Below, piece by piece: positions 44,202 through 55,590 of a stretch of 64,000 bases of DNA. The notes under the pieces are model-generated. The model saw only the letters and a list, made by a program, of their open reading frames with translations. It was not told the DNA's origin and made no database searches. The stretch's first letter is position 1, and each line of letters starts with the position of its first letter. This stretch comes from Lunularia cruciata (lineage: Eukaryota > Streptophyta > Marchantiopsida > Lunulariales > Lunulariaceae), in contig OX419758.1 in NCBI GenBank assembly GCA_948567375.1, forward strand, positions 16,993,001 through 17,057,000, in the 5' to 3' direction. Made by a program: the position numbers and the translations under genes.

Positions 44202-45250
44202 GTGGCTTCTAATCTAAACAAAGGTAAAGGTATAGCATCCATAGATGTGGTTGAGAGCAAGTATGAGAAGGGGGAGTGCTCAAACTCCAAATGTCTTAAT
44301 TTGGAGCTTTTGGCACAAGAGAAGAAGAGAGTTTATTTTGCAGAGGATGTACACTCTTCTCAAGGATTTACTCCTAACAAGGATACTTCTATGACCACTA
44401 GGAGCACTCACACTTGCACCTCAACACCATCAACAACAAAGACTCTAAGGAGAAAGTTGGGGATGGAGGACTTCTTGATCTCAAAGCAATAATTGAACAA
44501 TGTGTTGCAAGATGTTTGTAGTCACAAGGCTAACTTCACAATGGGCCAATTGATCACTTTGAATCATACCTTGAGAAAGGAGCTTAGAGGTGGTTTGATT
44601 TTTACAAGGAGCAAGAGGAAGAAGAAAGCAAAAGCTCCAGTATCAATGGAGGTGGTGCATGCCAAACCAGCACAATGGGAAGATTGTGAATATGCTTCCA
44701 AGATTGATGTGAGAGTGAATGGTCACAACATCAAAGATGCACTTGTTAATTGAGGATCTGCAGTGAATGCCATGTTAGAGAGGTTGATGAAGAAGTTGAG
44801 TGTGATACCTTCTAGACCTTCAACATTTGTAGTGAGCATGGAAAACTAGCAACAAGTTCAACTAGTACGGGTGATGGATAAGGTGGTAGTTTTAGTTATG
44901 GGAGTTCAAAATCTCATGACTTTCCAAGTCTTGAAAGATTCAAGCTGTGATTTACTTCTTGGGAGGCCATGGTTGAAAGCAACACATAGAACTGATTGAT
45001 GGCACAAAGGGTACTTGAGGATTGGGCTATCAAACCATAGTTTCATAGTTCATGTGACTAACACCACCAACATTTCACATTGTGACACACCATATTTTGA
45101 TTATTGGGAATCAGATCAAAAGAAGTTTTACTTGTGGACACAAGCATGGAGGAAGAGATTTCCATGGAGTAGGATGAATCTAAATCTGATTCAGATGTGT
45201 ATCCCTTGTGTGCTATGGATTTTGCACCTAAGCCAAAGGTTATAAAGAAC
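44202..45250 (+). pseudogene. gag-protease linker and aspartic protease
   Basis: A linker (96 and 86 open codons separated by a stop at 44490) leads to the protease. The active site reads ALVN, TGA, GSAVN, so the Asp codon has become Asn and the next codon a stop, both G-to-A on the coding strand. CDLLLGRPWLKAT closes the domain. Confidence 0.78.
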
Positions 45251-45329
45251 CTAAATAAATTACCATTGAGATTGAGGAGATAGAGAGGAGATTATATATA
45301 CTCAAGTATGGTTCAAATGTTACCAAAGA

Positions 45330-46310
45330 GGAGAAAGTGAGATTTGAGGAGATTATTTGTAAGTTCATCCATGTGTTTACTTTTAGTTACAAGGATTTGA
45401 AGGAAGTCACCTTGGAGGAGCACAATATAGTGGTGGAGTCACAAGCAAGACTAGACCGTCAAAAGCAACATTGCATTAGCCCACCAATAGCTTTGGTTGT
45501 GAAGGAGGATATTGATAAGCTCAAGGAGGCCAAATTTATCTTTGAGGTGGAGAATTCAGAATAGATGTTTCCAATTGTGATTGTGAAGAAAAAGAATGGC
45601 AACCTTTGGGTATGTGTAGATTACAATAAGCTCAATGCTATAACTAAGAAGGACTATTACTCTTTTCTATTCATTGATAAGATCTTGGAGGAGGTTGTAG
45701 GTCATGAGAGGTACAATTTTGGAGATAGTTATAGTGGGTATGACCAAATCAGATTGCATCAGAGCATCAACAACTCACCACCTTCACCACACCTTGGGGG
45801 ACTTATGATTTCAAATTCATGCCTTTTGGGCTTTGCAATGTTCAAGCTACATTCCAATGGTTCATGAACAAGGTGAACCTTTCATTGAGAAATTTGTGAG
45901 AGACTTCATTGATGACTTTTGTATCTATGGGAGTAAGGAGGAGCACTTTGACCACCTAATCAAGTTCTTGCAAGTTGCTTGGATGAAGCAAATACATCAC
46001 TCAACCTAAAGAAGTTCATTTTTGGTTGTGAAGAAGGTCTACTTTTAGGGCATATCATATCCAAGGATGGAATAGTAGTTGATCTTAAGAAGGTGAGGAA
46101 AATCTTAGACCTTCTATTCCCTTCAAGCTTGACAAAGTTATGCCAATTCTAGGGGACGGTTGGATACTATAGGAGATTCTTCTTTTCATTTTCCAACAAG
46201 GCTTATGCATTGACCATCTACATCAAGAAGTGTGTATAGTACATGGTGATTTTGGAGGACAAGGAGGCTCTCAAAGCTTTTGAGGAGCTCAAGCAATCCT
46301 TGTTGTAGCT
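45330..46310 (+). pseudogene. reverse transcriptase of the split gypsy element
   Basis: MFPIVIVKKKNGNLWVCVDYNKLNA, FGDSYSGYDQI and FIDDFCIYGS (catalytic site near 45905-45935) are in order. The thumb block TVGYYRRFF follows. Frames shift at least twice. Confidence 0.88.
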
Positions 46311-46760
46311 CCAATTCTTGCTAAACCTGATTGGAGTAGGCCTTTCATCCTCTACATTAATGCTTCCAATATAGCTATAGGATGTACTCTTAGTAAATTA
46401 GACCAAGATGGGCATGATCATCTAATAGCTTATGCTAGTAGATAGATGGTTTCAACAAAAAAAGAACTACTCAATCATGAAGAGAGAAGGGTTGGTAGTG
46501 ATCTTTGATCTCAAGAAGTTAAGACACTACTTGATTGGAGGGAAAGTCACCATTATCACATATCATAAGGCTTTGAAGTACATCTTCAACAAGCCTTATA
46601 TTGAAGGGAGGCTAGCAAGGTGGATGATACTCTTGTTTGAGTATGACTACACCATTGAAGATAGACCAAGGAAGAAACATGCAAATGCTGATTTGTTATC
46701 TAGGGCCTATGATCATGATGGAGTTGAAAAAATAGATGATTCCTTCCTAGATGAGGAGCT
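46311..46760 (+). pseudogene. RNase H of the split gypsy element
   Basis: INASNIAIGCTLSK (the catalytic Asp replaced by Asn), YSIMKREGLVVIFDLKKLRHYL, TYHKALKYIFNKP and HANADLLSRAY. A 170-codon open frame (46432-46944) covers the second half. Confidence 0.85.
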
Positions 46761-48300
46761 TATGATAATCTCAATCACTCAAGAGGTTCCAATAGAGTAC
46801 AAGGAGATTTTGAACTTTGTTACAAGAGGTAACTATCTAGAAGGGATGCATATTAGGGAGAAGAAGGGACTTGCAACAAGATCTAGACCTTACATAATGG
46901 TGGAGGATATTCCTTTTCACCAAGGAGCAGATTGTCTACTTTGAAGAGTAGCGGGTAAGGAGGGGTCTATCTTGCTCATAAAGGAGTTTCATGAAGGTTT
47001 AGTGTGTGGGAGACACTTTGCAGGAAAGGTGATTGCTTTCAAGATTCTAGATGCAGATTACCATTGGAGGAGGATTTTCAAGGATTGTCCTGATTATTGC
47101 AAAACTTGTCATGTTATCAAATTTTTGCTAGAAATTCTACTTCTACTCCTCCTCTTAGATCAATTCTATTCCTAGGATTTGTGAAAAGTGGGGAATTGAC
47201 TTTGTAAGTCCTCTCAATAGAACCCAAAGAAAAAATTAGTACATTGTGATAGTTATTAATTACCTTACCAAGTGGGTTGAGGCTAGACTATTGAGTGACC
47301 AAATGAAAATGAAGTTGGTAGATTTCTTTATGAATGCATCATTACTAGCTTTGGATACTAGTTTCAGTTGATTTTTAATAAAAGATGAGATTTTATAAGG
47401 AGCATCACTACAACCATGCTAAAATATTTCTCTATCACACATAGAGTAACTACATCTTATAAGCCAAATTCCAATGGCTTGGTAGAGAGAATCAATCAGA
47501 CCTTGTGGATGATGTTGGTCAAAGATGCAAAAGTGGAGAGGGCTAAACATCATAAGGACAAGAGGATTCATGCAGTTTTGAGGGAGTATATGACAACCAT
47601 GAAGACTTCCATTAGATATTCTCTATTTCATATGGTATATGGTATTGAGTCTACCTTACCTTTTCACTTTGATCTTCCTACCTTTCAAAGAATTCATATG
47701 AGATTGAAGAAAGCCCAAGGATGTGATGCACGGAAGTCAAGGAAGGATCAACTCATGGAATTGGAAGAGATAATAGCAATTGCTATGCTTCAAGTGGAGC
47801 AAACCCAAAGGAAAAAAAAGAGCTATGACAAGAAGCAAGGCAACAAGAACGTAGAGCACTTCAAAGAAGGTGATTGGGTAATGTTGTTTGATTTTATTTG
47901 ATTCAAAATAGTGCAAAAGAAATTTTTTCCTAAGTACTTTGGACCTTTCATAGTAGAGAAGGTGTGGTGCAATTACACCTATGATCTCAAGGAGTGGGAG
48001 GAAGACAATTTGATAGGATTAACCATGATAAGTTGAAGATGTAGATTAACTATGATAAGTTGAAGAACGTAGAGCACTTCAAAAAAGGTGATTGGATAAT
48101 TTTGTTTGATTTTATGATTCAAAAGAGTGCAAAAGAAATTTTTGCCTAAGTACTTTGGACCTTTCATAGTAGAGAAGGTGTGGTGCAATTACACCTATGA
48201 TCTCAAGGAGTTGGGAGGAAGACAATTTGATAGGATTAACCATGATAAGTTGAAGATGTATCATGGAAGGTAGAGAGACCTTCACTCCGAGGATGAAGTG
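46761..48300 (+). pseudogene. integrase of the split gypsy element
   Basis: HEGLVCGRHF and CKTCHVIK form the zinc domain. IDFVSPL, a degraded second Asp, and YKPNSNGLVERINQTL with the Glu make the core. Its C-terminal block (EGDWVMLFDF, YFGPFIVEKVW) is present twice because of a 217-bp tandem duplication. Confidence 0.85.
47847..48265 (+). repeat. 217-bp tandem duplication in the integrase C terminus
   Basis: Units start GAACGTAGAGCACTTCAAA at 47847 and 48064, and both contain CCTAAGTACTTTGGACC and CAATTACACCTATGATCTC. 217 is not a multiple of 3, so the frame shifts. Confidence 0.93.
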
Positions 48301-48335
48301 AAATCTTAGTCCGGGAGTAAATGTAATGTCCATTT

Positions 48336-48340
48336 GTGCA
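48336..48340. repeat. target-site duplication GTGCA, left
   Basis: It directly precedes the TGTAATACC LTR start and equals 54951-54955. Confidence 0.95.
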
Positions 48341-49087
48341 TGTAATACCAAGGGTTAGCCATATGATCTAGATGTGAAATTTGGTTTGGTAAAATCTAGA
48401 ATGATGTTATACATGATGGTCAAAATAGATCAGATAGAAGTATCACCAAAAGAGTACTTCTACTAATATGGCAAAAACCAAAATAGACTTGAGAACCTTA
48501 GAACCAATAGCTAGACATATGATTTAAAGGTGAGAATTAGTTTGGTAACATCTGGAATGATGTTACACATGATGGACTAAACAGATCAGAAAGAGGTATC
48601 ACCAAAAGGGGACTTCTACTAATAGAGTAGGAACCGAAATATGCCTGAAATCTTTGAAGGCAATTTTGGAGGCCTAAACGGATGAATTAGGCCTCGAAAA
48701 TGTGCAAATTCACCCCCCCTCCCCCCCCCCCAACGGATGAAAGGCTGGCCTTCCCTCCCCCTGCTTTGTCTCGTCAAGAGCTTTCCAACGGTACCTTACG
48801 TGATTCTGAGATTCCTACAGGAAGATTCCCTAAAAGATTCCCTCCGGTCAAAGCTTGTTTGACCAACCAGATAGGACCTAGACCAGACAGGTCACCAATC
48901 CAAGTAAGTAATCCAAGGGTGGAGCTTGCTGACATGTCACCTATTTGTGTCCCTAATCCTATGGTGGAGCTTCCTTGGAGGAGATCCTCTTTGTCTATAT
49001 AATAAAGAGAAGGTGCTCCCTTGGGGCATTGGATGTTTGAGTGTGCAATCTGTGTTTTCTCTCTTCTCTTGTCCTCGGAGTATTACA
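48341..49087 (+). repeat. 5' LTR, 747 bp
   Basis: TGTAATACC...GTATTACA, matched by 54213-54950. It has a TATATAATAAAGAG block near 48996 as a possible TATA or poly(A) signal, and a C-run of about 18 of 19 bases at 48713-48731 that the 3' LTR lacks. Confidence 0.97.
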
Positions 49088-49088
49088 A

Positions 49089-49105
49089 TGGTATCAGAGC
49101 GAGTG
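49089..49105 (+). promoter_or_regulatory. primer-binding site for initiator Met tRNA
   Basis: TGGTATCAGAGCGAGTG begins two bases after the LTR end. TGGTATCAGAGC is the complement of the 3' end of plant initiator Met tRNA. Confidence 0.95.
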
Positions 49106-49227
49106 TTCTAGTCCAAGAGAGTGGATCACCCCTCTTGGAATAGCACAAACTACTTAAACTGAGTAATGTGAGGTGGAGAACATAGAGTAATCGCTAGACT
49201 AAGGAAGGACTTTAGAGAGCGGATGGG

Positions 49228-49660
49228 ATGGATGCGCAGGGGGGACAACTTCCCACACCTAGCTTTCCATTCTCAAACCCATTCCACATCAAGGTTATGT
49301 ACATCCAGCATGAGCAGATGAGGGTATCGTTAGTTTATCACTTTGGTGCGGAATTCATGGACAGAGTGATGAACTCACCAAACCCGGTGATTCTACCTGT
49401 GGTGATATATGACAGAGAGTGGGATTTGACGATCTACATTCTATTATGATAAAATGGATATGAATGTCCCAAATCCTCTCCCTTTCAACACTCAAGTAGA
49501 AATCCGTTATGTAGTGAGGCCGAAAGTGATGTTTAGAGATTTTGTGGTTAGGAATTTGGGTGAGGAGTATTATCAACGAGTGATAGCTTCTGAGGTCCCA
49601 ATGGTAGTTCCGATAGTTTGTGCGCCTTCCAGAGTGATTATATTGACTCTGTATTGAAGA
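49228..49660 (+). pseudogene. leader ORF with a duplicated domain of about 60 residues
   Basis: Two consecutive open frames (49228-49449 and 49454-49657) encode related segments: a FSNPF or LPFNT start, a VMY or IRY strand, a GAEFMDRV or GEEYYQRV helix, and a PVVIYDR or PIVCAPS strand. It precedes gag and is not a usual gypsy domain. I do not recognise it. The frame between the two halves is interrupted by a stop and a shift. Possibly an N-terminal gag extension. Confidence 0.55.
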
Positions 49661-49690
49661 AGACATTAGCAATTGTATGTTGCAAGAACC

Positions 49691-50760
49691 ATGGATCCGC
49701 AGTTGCAAGAGCTGGTGCAAGGAATGCAAGGGATGTTGAATGAATTTTGAGAGATTAAGATGACCATGGAGACATTACAAAGTCAAGTGCAGATCCTCAG
49801 GAACGATCAAGCCATGCAAGAAGAAGAGCCACCTCAAAACCCTATACCTGCGACTGAAGTGCTTGGAGAGGCACCTGTGCCTACGAACCCTATGAACGGT
49901 GAAGCTACATTGCTACTCCGGATGAAGAAGACCTGCAACATCGAGCCTTACAAGGAGCAGTGTACAATGGGAGTAGTGGAAAATTGGATCTCGAGAATAA
50001 ATCGATATTTCTGATTGTTCTCAACTGAGATCACTAAGCATGCTGCAAGCGTGTTTGCATGTGGGTACTTGACGGATAAAGCCCTCACATGGTATGATGC
50101 TTGGGAACGATCCATGTTGGTAGAGAGAAGGGAGGTCACATGGATAGCAATGCAAGAAGGATTGCTGAAGAATTTCCAATTGGTGGATTCTGTGCAGATG
50201 GCTCAAACCCGACTATGGGGATTGAGACAGAAGAATAGCATACAAGAGTATGTGGAGCCGTTTTTGGATCTACAAGTCGCAATTACCGACATGAGTCCAG
50301 CAAAGGCTCTCGACAATTTCAAACGAGGATTGAAAGAGCGGATTTGCTAAGAAGTCATGGTGCAAAACCCTCGCATGGTATTTGAAGCCATTGCTTGTGC
50401 GTAGAGAATAGCAAGAGCATTAGGTGGAGGTGAAGGAGTAGTTCCACCTCAACATTATTGCGCAGAAATGCCACACATGGGTGGACCAATACCAATGGAA
50501 TTAGGCAACCTTTGATTCCAAGATCAAGGAGCACGACCACTTCAAGGAGAGCGGGGTAGAAGAATGAAGAGATGGAGCCCCACAAGGAGAAGGGACTCGA
50601 GGAGAGCAACACCGTTGTTACAATTGTGGCCGTATTGGGCACATATCTACCAATTGTTGCACTTGTTTCCCTAGAGGCCCTCGGCCTTCGTACAGGCGAT
50701 CTTTGAACAACATGGAGAGGCACATTGAAGAAGAGGAGGTGGAAACCACTTCGGAAAACA
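49691..50760 (+). pseudogene. gag with zinc knuckle
   Basis: It starts MDPQLQELVQG, has a helical METLQSQVQILRN segment, then the gag core (LRMKKTCNIEPYK, WISRINRYF, CGYLTDKALTWYDAWE, FDLQ-like repeats) and, near 50613-50660, CYNCGRIGHISTNC, a canonical CCHC knuckle in a shifted frame. Stops occur near 49748, 50013, 50348 and 50402. Confidence 0.88.
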
Positions 50761-50764
50761 AAGA

Positions 50765-51250
50765 TTGCCAGTAAATGTACCTTGCGGCCTTACTAGCTCA
50801 ATAAGTAAGCAGAGAAGTGAGGGAAGGAAGAAGAATAATGCGCAAAGAGCCCGACAGGCAACCTCTCAACTGATTGTTGTGAATGGAATCCTAGAAGGTA
50901 ATCAAGTGAGAGTATTAATAGATCCAGGAGCAACAGAGAATTTCTTGTCTCGCTCTGTCGCAATAAGATTGGGAATGGATCTAGAGAGAGATGGAAGTGA
51001 AGAAGTAGAGTTACCAAATGGGCAAACAGAGAAGACTGAATCATTACCTAGACAGGTAACCCTCTCTGTAGGAGAATATCAGGAAGCAATTGAGTGGCGA
51101 GTGATATAGTTAGCCCGTTATGATGCAATTTTAGGCATGCCATGGATGGAGCAGTACAACCCAATGGTGGATTGGAGGAAGAAAGTAGTGAGAACCCACC
51201 AATGGTCAATCATTGGGGTTAAAGAAAAATCACACAGGCAGAAACTGCCT
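50765..51250 (+). pseudogene. aspartic protease with DPGA active site
   Basis: VLIDPGATENFLS has Pro in the Ser/Thr position of the DSGA/DTGA motif (codon for Asp at 50921). [14 protein letters not shown] closes the domain after a stop at 51107. A TCA/TCT-to-CCN change could have caused it, or it may be a family variant. Confidence 0.88.
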
Positions 51251-52261
51251 CTATATGTCGTAGGGACGACAATTGTCTGTAAGACCGATAGATGTTTTAT
51301 GAGTCTAATAAGAGAAGTCCATAGTGCACAACTCACTGCACAAATTCCAGAGAAATTGAAGGATGTGGTGGATGAGTTTCAAGATGTCTTTCCCGATGAT
51401 CTACCCTCAGGATTACCACCTAAAAGGCGAGTAGAACACAAAATAGAGACACTCTCGGGGAAGACACCTCCTTGTAAGGCCCCATATCGCCTATCACCTC
51501 ATGAGTTGGAGGAGTGTAAGACTCAAATTGAGGAGATGCTACAGAAAGGGTTCATCCAACCTAGCGTATCACCATATGGGGCCCCTGTCTTGTTTGTGAA
51601 GAAGAAGGATGGTACAATGCGCATGTGCATTGACTATCGGGGTCTCAATCAGCAAACAGTGAAGAACAAATACCCCTTACCTCGCATGGATGACTTGTTT
51701 GATCAACTCCATGGAGTGAGATACTTCACCAAGCTGGACTTGCGGAGCGATTAGAATCAAATCCGAATTGCAGAGGAGGATGTGTACAAAATTGCCTTTC
51801 AAACCAAGTATGGCCACTTTGAGTATCTTGTGATGCCTTTTGGCCTCACCAATGCGCCTGCCACTTTCATGAGTCTAATGAATGACATATTTAGTCCATA
51901 CTTGGATAAGTCTGTTATTGTCTTCTTGGATGATATCTTAGTATATAGTAGCACGATGACAGAACACAAACAACATCTACGAGAGGTCCTCCAGATTCTA
52001 AGACAGAATCAATTGTACGCCAAAATCTCAAAGTGTGAGTTTGGCAAGTCTGAAGTAGACTACTTAGGGCATAGAGTAAGTGCAGAGGGCATTCAAGTAT
52101 TGACAAATAAAATAGAGGTCATTCAAAAATGGAGTGCCCCAAAAGATCAGACTCAACTTAAGAGCTTCTTGGAGTTGACGGGATTTTATCGTAGATTTGT
52201 CAAGGACTTCTCCAAGGTTGCACAACCTTTAATGGCACTACTTGGCAAGGGGGAGAAGTAG
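51251..52261 (+). pseudogene. reverse transcriptase of the chromovirus
   Basis: [45 protein letters not shown], stop, [31 protein letters not shown] and the thumb [13 protein letters not shown]. The TAG near 51752 replaces the aromatic residue of the LRSGYHQI/LRSGWNQI block (TGG to TAG fits). A TAG at 52259 ends the domain. Confidence 0.95.
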
Positions 52262-52730
52262 ACATGGGGAACTGCACAAGAGTTGGCCTTTCAAGAATTG
52301 AAGGCTACCTTGCTACATGCACCAATCTTGAAGTGGTATGACCCAAAACGTCCAATCAAGTTGGCTACAGATGCATCAGGCGTAGCCATAGGAGCAGTCT
52401 TACAACAAGAGTGGCATGACGGATGGCATCCAATTGCATATTTCTCTCGAAAGTTGTTACCGGCATAGCGCAACTACCACACCACAGAACAAGAAGAGCT
52501 GGCCATTGTTCTAGCAACCAAGCATTGGAAGCACTACCTGGGCAAGAAGGCATTTGTAGTAGAGATAGACCACAAACCTCTAGTCTACCTCAAGACGCAA
52601 AAGGATCTATCTTGTCGCCAAATTTGGTGGGCAGAGTGGCGACAACGCTTCAACATGACAATCACCTACGTGGAAGGTAAGAAGCAACTTGCAGATGCAT
52701 TCACCCGCATGCCAATGGCCAACAACTTGG
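52262..52730 (+). pseudogene. RNase H of the chromovirus
   Basis: LATDASGVAIGAVLQQ (Asp kept), PIAYFSRKL, a stop near 52467, TEQEELAIV, VEIDHKPLVYL and LADAFTRMP. It is continuous with the integrase frame that opens at 52655. Confidence 0.94.
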
Positions 52731-53997
52731 TGGCAGAGGTTAAGATTAACCCTGAATTTTGGCAAGAGATTCTAGCTGCTACAAAAACTGATCCACAGAT
52801 TGTCAAAGCACAATCGTCCAAAGGCATCACCAGCACCCAAGGACTCACCTTTCGGGATGGCAGATTATGGATCCCAAATGTCCCAGAATTACGCACCACC
52901 ATTCTAGCGGAATGTCATGATTCGGCCATTGCAGCTCATGCCGAAGGGGACAAGACCTTGGATGCAGTCAAGCGCCATTACTATTGGCCCAAGATAAGCA
53001 ACGATGTGATGGACTATGTGCGTAGCTGCCTACTTTGTCAACAGAACAAAGCTTCTAATCAAGCTCATGCAGGGTTCCTTCAACCTCTCCCCACTCCTAC
53101 CCAACGTTGGGAACAAGTGAGTATGGATCTCGTCTGTGAATTACCCAAGACCACCTTAGGGTTTGACTCCATTGTGGTCTTTGTGGACCGGCTCAGCAAA
53201 ATGATTCATGTACGCCCTACCACCAAGGAGGTGACCGCTCCACAACTAGCTCAACTTTACTTAGATGCAGTCTTTGCTCACCATGGCTTGTCTAGAGTAC
53301 TCATCACCGATAGAGGTACCCAATTCACCAGTTTGTTTTGGCGAACACTCTTTGGTTTCTTCAAAACCAAGTTGGCCATGTCCACAGCTTACCACCCACA
53401 AACAGATGGCCAAACAGAGCAGGCGAATCGCACGATTGAAGACATGTTACGCGGCTTCACCTTAGAAGAGCAAGAGAGGTGGGACACCCTATTACCGTTG
53501 GTGGAATTCGCTTACAACAATTTAGTGAATGCGTCCACTCATGTCACTCCGTTCTTCCTCATGTATGGTGAGCATCCCTTCACACCTTCTAGCTTGATGA
53601 AGATCCGTCCCGTGACTACCAAGGTTGATGCAGTCAACACATTTGTTTCTAGAATCCAACAAGGTGTGGAGAACGCTAAGCACAGGTTACAGATTGCGCA
53701 AAATCGACAAAAGCAGTATGCTGATGCACATCGGAGGCACATGGAGTTAAATGTTGGGGATCAAGTGTGGCTATCGACAACCAACCTCACATTAGTTGGA
53801 TCTCGTAAGCTCAAACCTTGTTTAATTGGGCCTTTCTCGATTCTTCGTCGCATCGGCGCTGTGGCCTATCACCTTGAGCTACCACCACACATGAAGATCC
53901 ATCCAGTGTTCTATGTCTCCCTACTATGCAAATATGCTCCCCGATCAGGCCAAGGTCCTTCCACACAGGACATTCAACCTTGTCCGACACTCATTGA
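52731..53997 (+). CDS. integrase of the chromovirus
   Basis: Part of a 504-codon frame (52655-54169) without stops. Zinc domain: H and H in the AAHAEGD/KRHYYW region and CLLCQQNK. DDE core: SMDLVCELPK, LITDRGTQFTS and YHPQTDGQTEQANRTIEDM. C-terminal GDQVWLSTTNL and PCLIGPFSILRRIG. All catalytic residues are present. As part of a polyprotein whose upstream part is broken, it is not expected to be made normally. Confidence 0.95.
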
Positions 53998-54169
53998 TGG
54001 CAGAGAGGAATATGAAGTGGAGCGGATTCTCCAAAAGCGCATGCGTGATACTCGCCATCCGCGGGTGGAATATCTAGTACAATGGAAAGGTTACCCCCTC
54101 TATGAAGCAACCTGGGAACCCGCTGCCAATTTGGCACATGCACTGGTGTTGGTGCAAGCATTTGAGTAA
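53998..54169 (+). CDS. chromodomain
   Basis: The last 54 residues (451-504 of the frame): EEYEVERILQKR, VEYLVQWKGYP, EATWEPAANL. The three aromatic-cage positions (Tyr of EYEVE, Trp of QWKGY, Trp of TWEP region) are kept, so histone methyl-lysine binding is plausible. This defines the element as a chromovirus. Confidence 0.95.
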
Positions 54170-54196
54170 CAATTGCACAACGAGGACATTGCGTCT

Positions 54197-54212
54197 TAAA
54201 AGGAGGGAGGTC
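54197..54212 (+). promoter_or_regulatory. polypurine tract
   Basis: AAAAGGAGGGAGGTC immediately before the 3' LTR, the primer for plus-strand DNA. The same tract recurs before the older LTR near 56041. Confidence 0.93.
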
Positions 54213-54950
54213 TGTAATACCAAGGGTTAGCCATATGATCTAGATGTGAAATTTGGTTTGGTAACATCTAGAATGATGTTATACATGATGGTCAAAATAG
54301 ATCAGATAGAAGTATCACCAAAAGAGTACTTCTACTAATATGGCAGAAACCAAAATAGACTTGAGAACCTTAGAACCAATAGCTAGACATATGATTTAAA
54401 GGTGAGAATTGGTTTGGTAACATCTGGAATGATGTTACACATGATGGACTAAACAGATCAGAAAGAGGTATCACCAAAAGGGGACTTCTACTAATAGAGT
54501 AGGAACCGAAATATGCCTGAAATCTTTGAAGGCAATTTTGGAGGCCTAAACGGATGAATTAGGCCTCGAAAATGTGCATATCCTCCCCCAATGGAGGGAA
54601 GGCTGGACTTCCCTCCCTCCTGCTTTGTCTCATCGAGAGCTTTCCAACGGTACCTTACTCATGTGATTCTGAGATTCCTACAGGAAGATTCCCTAAAAGA
54701 TTCCCTCCGGTCAAAGCTTGTTTGACCAACCAAATAGGACCTAGACCAGACAGGTCACCCATCCAAGTAAGTAATCCAAGGGTGGAGCTTGCTGACATGT
54801 CACCTATCTGTGTCTTTAATCCTATGGTGGAGCTTCCTTGGAGGAGATCCTCTTTGTCTATATAATAAAGAGAAGGTGCTCCCTTGGGGCATCGGATGTT
54901 TGAGTGTGCAATCTGTGTTTTCTCTCTTCTCTTGTCCTCGGAGTATTACA
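54213..54950 (+). repeat. 3' LTR, 738 bp
   Basis: TGTAATACC...GTATTACA, near-identical to 48341-49087. It is followed by GTGCA. Confidence 0.97.
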
Positions 54951-54955
54951 GTGCA
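54951..54955. repeat. target-site duplication GTGCA, right
   Basis: An exact copy of 48336-48340. Confidence 0.95.
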
Positions 54956-55590
54956 TGTATGTGTTATTGTGATATTTAGTTTGGTATTACAAGTACTTGA
55001 GAGATATTATTTATATAAAGATAAATGATAGTTCTACATTAGTTATGATTAGCTAAAGTTAGTCATAACTAAGGTAGAGAATACTTTACTTTAGAGGAAG
55101 TGAAAAAGATGAGCACCATTATTTTGAATTCTAGTGTATTGACTTGATATTACTCCTAGGTGTTTGGCAATGAGGAAAGAGTTGAGAACACTTGGACTCA
55201 CAAGCCTTTTTTCTCAAATTCTTTTATAGTCCAAGGATAGCCCATGTGAAAGAAACCTTGACTTAGTGGTTAGGTCAAAATAAGACCACATGCTTAGGGG
55301 AATATTCCCATGAGTATGGATATTCCTTTTGACTTTATTTGACTTTTTGCCTAGTAACTTGAGTTACTCTAGTAATTAGTAACTTTGGTGTATAACTATT
55401 CACAAATATATAAACTAGGGGTGAGAGGTACTCATCATCCTTTCATTTGCAACCATCTCTCTCTCATTGAGTTCTCTTGTGAGCAATGGTTTGAGTCTAG
55501 GAGTGTTATCCTTGGAGGAGTATGATGGAGTTGGGGTTTATTGCCTTCTAGTCCATGGTGCGCTACCATAATAGCCATTAGAGGTTCATC
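54956..55590 (+). mobile_element. right part of the split gypsy element (probable 3' LTR)
   Basis: With the chromovirus removed, TGTAATGTCCATTTGTGCA (48323-48340 region) continues into TGTATGTGTTATTG. No coding frame. A TATAAACTAGGGG block at about 55408 could be the LTR TATA. The right border is only approximate, set where chromovirus-like sequence begins. Confidence 0.55.

Larger units (their letters stand above)
43740..48340 (+). mobile_element. old non-chromodomain Ty3/gypsy element, left part of a split copy
   Basis: Gag, protease, RT, RNase H and integrase follow in gypsy order. The integrase has a WGIDFVSPL and KWVEA style usual in plant Tat/Athila-type elements and no chromodomain. 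At 48340 it is interrupted by the younger chromovirus and continues at 54956. A likely 3' LTR start is TGTAATGTCC at 48323. The 5' LTR was not identified. Confidence 0.85.
48341..54950 (+). mobile_element. full-length Ty3/gypsy chromovirus, youngest element in the window
   Basis: Complete structure: 5' LTR, primer site, leader ORF, gag, protease, RT, RNase H, integrase, chromodomain, polypurine tract and 3' LTR, flanked by GTGCA. It lies inside the older gypsy element of 43740-55590, whose sequence resumes at 54956. The LTRs differ by roughly twenty substitutions and a few indels by eye, so the insertion is fairly recent. About ten stops in gag-pol make this copy defective, though the last 504 codons are open. 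Confidence 0.97.
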
